Origin: Macrostomum hystrix
Lineage: Eukaryota > Platyhelminthes > Macrostomidae
Length of the DNA: 64,000 bases
Reading direction: 5' to 3'
Assembly: GCA_950097015.1 (NCBI GenBank)
Contig: CATNEN010000032.1
Span: forward strand, 1,426,001 to 1,490,000
Shown: piece after piece, positions 55,020 to 64,000 of the stretch
Numbering within the stretch: the first letter of the stretch is position 1
Layout: the number at the start of each line of letters is the position of its first letter
Made by a program: the position numbers and the translations under genes
Notes under the pieces: generated by a model
The model's input: only the letters and a program-made list of their open reading frames with translations
Database searches by the model: none
Told to the model about the DNA's origin: nothing

Positions 55020-56490
55020 CCAATCTCCTACTTAATTATTATCCAAGAAAAATCTCATAACCTCATACAACTTTATTAATTATGGCAATCTCGTATTGTT
55101 ATTATTATTACTTACTTTTATATAAAATAATATTATTATCCATCTTTTTTATTTATTATTCATGTATCATGACAGTGTGACGATGTCACTATTTATTTTT
55201 GTTACTTTATCTTTCTGAGAAACCTGGCCAGCGCGAATTAAAATATAATTTGAAATGTCGGCTTTTGGCGTAGGAGCGAGCGTCGGAGCGGAAAACAGCT
55301 AAAGAGTAAAGACATTTTAATTAGCTGGAGACTAGGGACCTTTTAATAGCTACATTGGATTCGAGAACAAGGAACCGGGACCCTGGCGCTGCCGCTGACA
55401 AGCCATTGGTTGACATATCAAGAAATCGTGTTTGTTTTGGTCTTGCAAAATTTCTTATAACTTCTGGGAAGCTCGTCTGCACACGAACTCTAGTTCGTCA
55501 CAACAGAGTATAATTTTTTAGTCTATAGTATTCTGCTTTTGTTGGGCTTACACAGTGACATTAGGTTCAGTAGCCTCTTGCGACATTAGGTTCAGTAGCC
55601 TCTTGTGCTTGTCTCTTTCCAAACTTTTGGTATATTGCCAGCATTTTTTGCTGCAGTTTAGCCTTCTCAGCAATTTTTTTCCCACCAATTTTTTGTACAT
55701 TGCTGAATTCCAAGGCACCACATGGTATGGCCACAAGTGGTAAGAGTTGGCAAGGTTTCAGAATTTGCCAGTTGACAATTGTGCTAAAAAAACTTATAGT
55801 TCAGAGGTGCCAAGTGAAGGCTTCTCTATTGTGATGTACTTTTCTGTAATTTCAGTTACAATCAGTCTTAAAATAATATTAATCAATGTTCGATCTGCCT
55901 TTATCTTGAAAGCCTTGTCTGCTTTTTATGTGGACCTGATCCCCACCAGCACATCAGCAGGATACTTGGGTAGCTTTTTCATTGCGGGATAACACTAGCA
56001 GGTGCACAAAATACACCTGCACTATCAGAAGTGCTTATGAGTCAAGTGAGTTGCATTGTTGGTTGGTAAGACTGAATCACTACTAGTTGCCAAGTTTGTG
56101 AATATGAAAATTCCTTCTGGCTTTTACAGAAGCCCCCATGTCACTTCATTGTGAACTCTAAAATCTCCACTAGTGATAATAACATCACCAATAAGGGTTA
56201 AAAGTGCTTGGCCTGTTGAGATGAAGTCAAAATGTGTTAACCCTCAAATCTGAATATCACTATTATTAATATAATTCCTCCATTAGTGCTAGGCCTATGG
56301 ATTATAAAAATGTAAATAGATATTTTTGAGATTTCTAGAATATCTTTTTGGTTCACATGAGAATTTTATGTAAAATATTTTAAATTTCTTTACTTTTCTA
56401 TTAATGTTCTAACAATCACATGTTTAAGAGACATGAATTTGTGATTTTTCTAGTTTCTGAAAGTATATATTATAAATCTTATAAATATTA
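55020..56490. other. AT-rich region, no gene supported
   Basis: Only short open frames. A ~27-bp direct repeat containing GACATTAGGTTCAGTAGCCT occurs twice at 55555-55610. The plus frame at 55747-55992 has one hydrophobic stretch but no family match I can make. Confidence 0.5.
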
Positions 56491-56727
56491 CTAGCTTTTT
56501 TTGCCCGTTGTTTTTGGGGCAGAAATTTAAAGCAAAGCAGTAAGCAATTCACGTCTCTGCAATCACTTTATAGTGACGGTCACCATTTATTTATTTACTG
56601 CATTAATGAAAAGTGAAGAGTTTGTTTAAGGGCGTTTTAAGTAAAAAATAAGTGAAAAGTTTGTCCAAACAGCCCCCTCTTGATTACTTCTTTAGAAACA
56701 TGTCTCTTAGCCACTCCTCTATACAGT

Positions 56728-56975
56728 CAGTGGCAGATCCAGGAATTTTGTTTTGGGGCGGTCTGTCAGGGGAGCGCCATGAGAATCACGGAGGGGGTGC
56801 CAGCGGCCGAAAAAGGGCGCCAGGAGCCAAGAAAGGGCGCCAGCGGCTGAAAAACGGGAGCCAGCGGCTGAAAAAGTGCTGCGACTGACGCCCCTGGTGG
56901 GGGCATCTTATTCCCATGATTAAAATTTTGGGGGGGGGCGACTGCCCCCCGCCCCCCCCCCTAAATCTGCCTCTG
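56728..56975. mobile_element. hAT-type MITE nested in the Helitron
   Basis: 248 bp with imperfect terminal inverted repeats (CAGTGGCAGATCCAGG and CTAAATCTGCCTCTG) and a perfect 8-bp target duplication TATACAGT at 56720-56727 and 56976-56983. The interior has long G and C runs and GGCGCCAG/AGCGGC repeats. Confidence 0.9.
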
Positions 56976-57127
56976 TATACAGTATGCATGTACACGCGTA
57001 TACATAAGGAAAATAGCTATGGCATAACAATAACAATGTCAAAGAAACAAAATTAAACTGTTTCAGAGTTCAGAGTTAGACAGGTCAAGGTCAATTCGTG
57101 ACTACTTTTCTATTAATTGCTTGCGAG

Positions 57128-57823
57128 TCACCTCAAGGCCTGGGGATACACCACATTCTTCGTTCTTCCCCTTGGTGCGAAAATGAATAGGCCAGCTGGA
57201 GTTCCAACACGGGAGCAGGCGACAAAAAGCTGCCCATGCGAGAAGCAAGGAGTCTCCAGGTTGATGCCAGCCACCTTCAGCGACTGTCCCTGAGCCTTGT
57301 TAATAGTCATCGCAAAGCACACTCTCACAGGGAACTGCAGTCGCTTGAACTGAAATGGCAGGTCCGTGGGGATAATTGGAATCCGGGGAACGAACACAGA
57401 CTCTCCTCTGCCAGATCCAGTCATTATCGTGGCCTCAATCACGTGTGGGAAGAGCCGCCTGACTATCAGTCTGGTGCCGTTACACAGCATTGGCGCATTC
57501 AGGTTGCGGAGGAGCATAATTGGTGCCCCAACTTTCAGCTGCAAGTTGTGCGATGGAGTTCCAGGAGGATCTAGAGAGTTCAGAAACTCAACAGGATACT
57601 CCACAGCGGTGTCATCAGTCAACGTTGTATCAATTGACTTGTAGGTGAAAACTGCACCTGGCAACTCCTGAAGCAGTTGGTAGTTAATTTCGTTGGCGGC
57701 ATCATTTCTAGGACACAGAATTGCCCTCTCTGACAGCCAGTCAACGTCAGCATATCGAGAGAAATAGGCTGGCTGGAGAGAAATATCAACCGGAGAGCCC
57801 TGCGCACTGGGACGCCACCGCAC
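57128..57823 (-). pseudogene. Helitron helicase (Pif1-like) C-terminal fragment
   Basis: A 231-residue frame carrying the end of a Helitron SF1B helicase: AILCPRNDAANEIN, LNSLDPPGTPSHNLQLKVG, PIMLLRNLNAPMLCNGTRL, MTINKAQGQSLKVAGINL and FVACSRVGTPAGLFIF, which include the C-terminal helicase motifs (NKAQGQS, SR). The Walker A/B part and the Rep endonuclease are absent and sequence upstream of ~57830 is unrelated. The frame itself is open to a proper stop, so the deletion is probably recent. Confidence 0.92.
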
Positions 57824-58399
57824 TCACCGCACTCAGTCTCAGTGCTGCTTGGGGGCCAGTAGACAGTCTAGGGGTTTGGGCTGTGTACATTCACGGCTTG
57901 AAATACAATGTACAGTCTGGGGCTTCGGCGCCCGGGGAAGGGAGGGGGTGGCTGTAATAAAATTTGGCCCGCAGAGTGGCGGAGGGGAGTTGGGGTGGCT
58001 GTCCTCGGAAAACAAAAAGTGACTCACTTTGAGATGATGCAGCTTTGCTCTGGATTGAGTAGAGATGTTCAAAATTGACAGCATTGTTGGAAAACATGTA
58101 AAGTGTAAGTGGATCAAATTTGGAGAAAATCTGACAAAGTGGGGCGACGATATGTCGAATTGAGTGATTTTTTGACGATTTTTGAGCAGTTTTTTGCACT
58201 TTTGAGCAGGAAGGAAATGATTTTTCGGGAATTTGAGTAGCCTATTGCACTCAGCGTAGGTGGTTTTAGGTATGTGCAAAGTTTGGTGCGATTTCGTTGA
58301 GCGGTTTCGGCGTCTATAAAGACAAAAGGTTGCACACACACACACACACACACACACAGACAGACAGACAGACAGAGTTTTCACTTTTATATATATAGA

Positions 58400-60038
58400 T
58401 AAATTATAAATTTTATTATGTTCTTGTAATTGGTTAATAATAGAAAATTGCTTATGCCTAACAGCAACTATGATATAAGGAGTTTTTTCCAAACTTATTT
58501 CAGAGCATGATCACCCCAACACAAATGCTTCTGGCCAACATTGTGGGCCTGCCCACACTCTATGTCTCCTATGCAGTCTGCTTTTACAGGAGTCCCGGCC
58601 TACGACTATATATTAAACGGAAAAGCCAGTCAACTTACAACAGCCACTATCAGTTCATGGACATTCTAGGCGTGTCTGCGGGCACAATGCAGAGATTAGT
58701 AGCTGAGGAGGATGCCTGTCAATGATGCAAGCTGGGGTCATAGATTATAACTTGTTGGCATGCTGTGTGGAATACAGGATTAAAAATGTTATGAAAAGTA
58801 CAGCAACACAAACATTACAGTATGGCCTGGCCTGTTGGCTATGTTATTGTCACTATTGGTCATGGGACGAACATGTCCAGTTACTTGGTACTACAAAATG
58901 CTGACAACAGCTTCTTTCATAAAATCTGGTTTTTTTTCTGCAGGATTTGCCTGCCCTACTAGCAAAAGTACAACTACTGTACTGTTAAGTGTTTCTGTCT
59001 CGCATTTTGGCAGTTTCCACTGTTATTAGGTGGGTTACTGTTGTTGAAACAGAATAGTTGTTTGTATGTTTTATACATTTTTAAAGACTGTTTAAATCTT
59101 TGATTTGTGTTTCTGATTGTCTCTGATTTTTCAGAAACGAGAGAACTGAGAAATATAACTCACTATTTTCAACAGCAATGTGCTCTACAGTAATTAGCTA
59201 ATTATTTTTTAACTGTACATAGGAGTACAAACAAATTCTTTCAAGTTTTTGTATGTTGTAAATGCTGTCTTATTTGATTTCATTTATTATAGACGATCAT
59301 TTGACTTACTCTACACAGATAAGCAGAATGTACTTGTGTATGAATGTACTTATTGAAAATTGTTGCAGCAATGCTCAGTTGTAACTGTTTGAGCATTGAC
59401 TCAAATACTATCAAACGTAGACAGTAAATTACATACAAGCGTTCATTACACCCGAGACACAAGCAGAGCAGGGCAGGTTTGGCAAGCACCACTAGTGCAT
59501 ATGTTTGTATTTAGTAAGACATTACTTGACGGGCTCAATACTCCCTTAAGTAGTATTTAGTAGTCCATGGACGGGCTAAATCGAGGAAGCCTCTTGGTTC
59601 GCTGTTTTCATAGTACACATTCCCGCCACATTCGGACAATATCGTCTGCTTACACATCCCTCTCCCTTGACACTGACATCTCCCTACTGAAATATTACCA
59701 TACTTATCATCCTCTCTTTGACTGTCCTTTTCTGTCTATGGCAGTCAGTGCAGTGAGCCAAAATGCTTCCTTGCACGAGCATCGAATTTAACTTGTAGTG
59801 GCAAATTACCACAGACAGTTGTGTTTGCCTAAAGTATGCATTTTTGACGTTAGATTCAGAAAATGTTTTGTCTTTTCCTAAACTATATGCTACAACGGCT
59901 TGGACTGGCGTTTTAAATTCGCTGATGTGGCTGGCTAATTTTAGTTTATCGCTTCTTCATATCAAGCTATAGTCTAGACCAAATTTAGTTAACATTCAGA
60001 ATTAGATTTTAAAAGTTAATAAATAAATTTCAATTTAA
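58400..60038. other. intergenic, no gene supported
   Basis: AT-rich. A 72-residue frame at 58507-58725, just after a TTATTTCAG acceptor-like site, has fair codon use and a hydrophobic stretch (MLLANIVGLPTLYVSYAVCF), but no domain or partner exon is evident. I leave it as a weak candidate exon. Confidence 0.4.
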
Positions 60039-62506
60039 ATGAACTCGTCCGATAGGAACGTTAAGAATGATTCAGTTAGTGGCGTAGTAAATATTCGCAA
60101 GAATACCAGCGAAGACGACCGACTCGTAGCCATCGAGTACCGACAGAAGCAGTTCTGCGACACCCTGGTGGATACGTTTCTCAACCTATCGGAGGAGAGA
60201 AATCCCAAGCGAGCTGGAAACCTCCGAGAGGCTACAAATGTCGTTGAGCGCTGGATTCTTGGCTTGCAGCAGGTGGCTGGCAGAAAGGTTGATCTTCTTC
60301 TGCCCCTCTTTCCCATCGGCATGCGGCCCGATGACGAGCAGGTGCGTTGAGCCACTACAAAGCTCCTGATCCACATGGATCTTTTCGACTAGTATTAGGG
60401 ATCTTTGCGGGGACGGGAAGGTCTGATGATATCCTAAATGGTCACGCATTATTGAGTATTTCACATCACTTAAAATTTCCCTTTTCCTAAATCTAGGGAC
60501 TCTACATTCTGGCCTAAGTTGCACATTTCCAAAACTGCATAGCGCCTAATGTAATTTCAAGGCTTTCATTTAGCCCATTTTTTATTCCCGAAATTCGCTT
60601 TCCCTAAATTGCAAAAGTCCCCGAGCGCACAGGAATTTCCTCAAACCCTAAATCAGAGACTTCATATTCCATAAACATTCGTCCAACTTTTTAAACAGTG
60701 TGTCTTCTATTCTTTATGATTTTATGAATTCGTCCTCTGGTTGTGCTAAGGATATTCTTCCACACAGATCCTCTGGTTGTGCTAAGGATATCCTCCACAC
60801 AGATCATATGGTTGTGCTAAGGATATCCTCCACACAGATCATATGGTTGTGCTAAGGATATCCTCCACACAGATCATATGGTTGTGCTAAGGATATCCTC
60901 CACACAGATCCTCTGGTTGTGCTAAGGATATTATTCCACACAGTTCCCTTGGTTGTGCTAAGGATATCCTCCACACAGATCCTCTGGTTGTGCTAAGGAT
61001 ATTATTCCACACAGATCCTCTGGTTGTGCTAAGGATATTATTTCACACAGTATTCACCCACTGTATTTGGCAATTCATGCAGCCAATATACTTAAGACTT
61101 CATGAAAACATAGGTATACATGCAAATATAAAAAGTACTGTATTGCACTATAATGTAACTCCTCAAACGAATTGAAATCCGTAGGCGAAGCTATTGGCCA
61201 ACGACGCCTTCGAAAAGGGGTTCTGCCGCCTGCGCCGTTCAGCCAAAAACCTAGTTGACCGCATGCTGGCTGAGGTCGAAAGCTTCCGACGCTGTTGCCA
61301 TGAAGAGAAGGATGGTCACGTTGTCCAGCCGTTAGTGGAGCTGGTCATGTTGGATGAGGATCGTGGCTACATCCGTGTGGGCAAATTTCAATCGTCAGCA
61401 TCGCGACGCTTGCCACACCTGGTGCAGCGCTACGGCTTGGCGGCTACCGCCCGGATGCTGCTGCGCTACGAGTCTCTGGGCAGCGGCAGCTACCAGTGGG
61501 GCGATCCCCTCAGCGTGCACCGGGTCTACTATCGCGACTTCGGAGCTCGCTACGAGGGCTTCTCCTCGCCATTGAACTCGCGCTTCTTAGGCCTGGAAGG
61601 GGCCGGATTTTGTTCGCTATTCTCAGACACTGACTCGGTGTTTGGCAGTCTTGGAAATTTTTTCAATGTCGACTTGGCCAGGTGAGGGAGTTCGACTATT
61701 TTCAGTTCTGTTTACCTCTCAGAAATGATTTTATTTTGTAATAAAAACTATAATAATTGGCGGAGGTCTGCGGGCAATCGCACATCATTTAGTGACACTA
61801 GACCCGAAGCCAGCGAGTAGTCAATTCTGCCCATTTCGCTGACTCCTGAACACACACGCACACCGATACCGTATGCAGGCACACACCCATAGGTGTGTAC
61901 ATCTGCCTGAATTTCTTATTATCAGGCAGTGCAAATTTTATGTGCCTTGGAGGTTGGCCGTCAATGGGTTAAATTGCACGACAAGCCCCAAGCCTTCTCT
62001 CCGCGGCTGCACGTGGAATCGAGCTCAGGGACAGAACCTTGGCGCGAGACGCAAACGCGTTAGACCACTCTGACACTACCCCCTTATTATCTTGTAACAT
62101 TTTAAATAATATACGAGTGCATTCTATTGACAGAAAAACTGGTGGCTGGTCGGTGAATCCGCCGTTCATCGAGAGCGTCTTGGAGGAGGCGGCCAGATGC
62201 GTCACCAACTGCCTGGATGGGGGCGCGGCCAGCTGGTTCTTCATGAACTATCCTGATTGGCGCGACTCGCCCGGCTGGACCTTGCTGGACGCCTCGCCGC
62301 ACAAGCTGGCCCGATTCGACTTCTCGCCGGGCGAATTTCTCATCCAGGACGCTTACGGCAGGGCCTCGCGCCCGAAGATGAAGCTCAGCATCTTCGCTCT
62401 GGGTCGGCTACCTGACGGTTCGCCACCAATTGAACGCCTGCGTGACGCCGTGTTTAAGGCGCGCCCACCGGAATTAGCTGAGAAGTGGTCCGCCGCCACC
62501 TTTTGA
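60039..62506 (+). CDS. PCIF1/CAPAM-like cap m6Am methyltransferase
   Basis: Family enzymes N6-methylate the 2'-O-methyladenosine next to the mRNA cap, in the nucleus. Three exons: 60039-60341, 61185-61681 and 62134-62506, 390 aa, in phase. Exon 1 is a helical region (LVAIEYRQKQFCDTLVDTFL). Exon 2 continues into the methyltransferase core with VYYRDFGARYEGFSSPLNSR and CSLFSDTDSVFGSLGNFF. Exon 3 carries the catalytic NPPF (SVNPPFIE), then FMNYPDWRDSPGW. These blocks and their order match PCIF1. The vertebrate N-terminal WW domain that binds RNA polymerase II is not seen, and 390 aa is short for the family, so an upstream exon may be missing or the WW domain may be truly absent. The start ATG at 60039 is the first in frame. 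Intron 1 holds a 35-bp minisatellite, intron 2 a SINE B. Confidence 0.85.
60735..61055. repeat. 35-bp minisatellite (PCIF1-like intron 1)
   Basis: About nine copies of a 35-bp unit containing TGGTTGTGCTAAGGATATCC and CACACAGATC. Confidence 0.93.
61745..62090 (-). mobile_element. SINE family B, longest copy
   Basis: The fullest copy of the family. The tRNA-like head is on the minus strand at the right end (AGAGTGGTCTAACGCGTTTG, then GAGCTCGATTCCACG) and the body extends to CTGCGGGCAATCGCACATCA at the left. Inserted antisense in intron 2 of the PCIF1-like gene. Confidence 0.82.
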
Positions 62507-64000
62507 TGGGCTGAATTGGGCGCTTGGGCGTTTGCGAATTTAGTATCAAAATTCACGACTTAAAGGGCTAGCTGTTCAATTTGTTCCTTTTTAGAACCTG
62601 CGCATTGTTAATGACTACTATCTTCTAACCTATATTATTCCCTTTATTCAACCTACTTTTAGCTGATCGATATTAAAACACAAGAAACGTTTCTAATTAA
62701 CGCTTACGCCTTAAAGAATAGCTTTATAATTTTTTATGATCGAGTTTGTAAATTATGAAGACTTAGGCCATCTGGTATCGTTATCTAAATTATGTATATG
62801 ATAGTGGCTGCTTAATTGGCATTCTGTGGTTAGAAAGTCTGAGGCTGCGTTTAATGGTCCGAGGCGAGCGAAGCGAGCCGAGGACTATTGACCAACTTCT
62901 CCACTCAGACCCAATAATCATGATTGTTCAACGGTAGACGGATGTCTATGGCCACGCCAGGCCACGCCAAACAGATTGGCCTTTTTGACTTTATTTTAGG
63001 CAAAAACGAATTGAAACGATTTGAAACAATTAGCGCAATTGAAACAGTAACCCAACTGACAGCAGCATGTGCTGCACTCCCTCTGTCCATTGTCAAAATA
63101 CAGATGCAGATGCTCAGTGGGGCTCCTGGGGCGGTCCGATCGTGAAAGTGCAGTTGGTGAAACTGCAGTCACCAAATACCGCAGCGTAGTTGCGGCCCGT
63201 AACGCTGACGGCTCTGTTGCTCACGTTGCTAGTCGCACTTGACACCACCAACGTTGCTCAATGACGGTTTGTGCAACGGAGGAAATCTTGTCGGGTGCTT
63301 TTGTCAATGTTGTTGTGTATGCGGTTGCCGAGATAGACAATAAGAAATTGTCACCAGTGGCGCACATCAATTGTCGCAGTCCGTCTTTTATTATCAAACT
63401 TTGTATAATTCTGTGATTATCAAACGGCCATATTTTGACGACCATAAACTACGAGTATGATCGATTTAGAGATTAATATATATTTATTTATTTATCACTA
63501 CATATAAGCAACAATAGAAATAGAACATGTGATAGTTGGTTTAGTTGAATGCATGAATGGCTAGTTGTTAGCTCAAGCGTGTGATAATCGGTCATTACAA
63601 TCAGCCATCCGACTAGTAGCCGAAGTTGACGGTACAGTTAGAGAAGTGGCAACCAGAAAAACACAGGATAAATTCAACCTACTTAGCGTAATACTCTGGC
63701 TACGCAACTCCTCCACATTTGACTCTGATGCCACCGCTTGTTCAGGTATGTGACGTGTCCTGGCCAACGCTATTTCCGTACGGGAACCATTCGGTTGTAG
63801 AGCGAAGCACAGTTGTAGCCATGTCTCGCAGCGTGTGATTGCACGCTTCCTCGATAGATACCGCCTATAATACAGTCGCCTCGCCCTGCTGTCCAGTGAT
63901 ACTCATGATATCGGGCACTGTGAAGCCAGCTTCATGCAGATTGGCAGCCCTAGTTACTCTAATGCAATGATTCGTATACTTCTTGGAGAGCCTTCTTGGA
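62507..64000. other. 3' flank and intergenic, no gene supported
   Basis: AT-rich at first. A short inverted repeat GGCGAGCGAAGCGAGCC lies at ~62862-62880. Open frames at 62924-63145 and 63565-63753 have no recognised domain. A gene may begin beyond the right edge. Confidence 0.45.

Larger units (their letters stand above)
56491..58399 (-). mobile_element. Helitron, internally deleted
   Basis: On the minus strand the element starts TCTATATATATAAAAGTGAA at 58399 and ends with a short GCCC/GGGC hairpin, then AAAAAAAGCTAG at 56491, the CTRR-type Helitron end. It sits between A (58400) and T (56490), as expected, without a target duplication. Just inside the 5' end are GT and GTCT microsatellites. 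A helicase C-terminal frame is retained but no Rep domain, so it is non-autonomous. A hAT MITE is nested inside it. Confidence 0.88.

Noticed and set aside
58507-58725. Short hydrophobic protein gene
   Set aside because: Fair codon use and an acceptor-like site, but no recognisable domain, partner exon or donor.

Overview
This is eukaryotic, almost certainly animal, nuclear DNA. Genes are split by GT-AG introns. GC-rich exons that favour G/C-ending codons sit in AT-rich intergenic DNA full of minisatellites, tRNA-derived SINEs, Penelope-like elements, a Helitron and hAT-type MITEs. The gene set (Rho GTPase, Maelstrom, dihydropyrimidinase/CRMP, Cys-loop channels, a fibrinogen-related domain, a PCIF1-like methyltransferase) is metazoan. 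The style would suit a spiralian such as a free-living flatworm, but the sequence does not fix the species. There is no prokaryotic signal and no CRISPR.

Layout. 1-2.7 kb: two minisatellites. 3.16-4.62 kb (+): a three-exon Rho/Rac GTPase. 5.8-7.3 kb: a DNA transposon with ~65-bp inverted repeats. 8.34-9.95 kb (+): Maelstrom (HMG box, MAEL domain, RG-rich tail); a duplicate of its last exon lies at 54.7-55.0 kb (-). 10.9-13.9 kb (+): a four-exon, Q-rich, Cys-tailed protein I do not recognise. 16.0-23.7 kb (-): a six-exon dihydropyrimidinase/CRMP gene that keeps every catalytic metal ligand and also has a CRMP-type tail; each of its five introns holds its own minisatellite. 28.8-32.3 kb: rearranged Penelope-like elements, next to a frameshifted fibrinogen-related domain. 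34.1-47.9 kb: four Cys-loop receptor paralogues, two on + followed by two on -, with nearly identical exon lengths. The fourth has an in-frame stop. 48.4-49.0 kb (-): a small secreted six-cysteine protein. 50.7-51.5 kb (+): a polyQ protein with a CD225/dispanin-like membrane region. 56.5-58.4 kb: a Helitron with a nested hAT MITE. 60.0-62.5 kb (+): a PCIF1-like m6Am methyltransferase.

The genes do not form one pathway. The most notable unit is the channel cluster. Its members keep the Cys-loop, the four membrane helices and a cation-type pore, but have lost most of the acetylcholine aromatic box. Their M1-M2 exon is nearly identical at DNA level while the other exons have diverged. Exon models come from splice sites, reading phase and comparison among paralogues; no transcript data were available.
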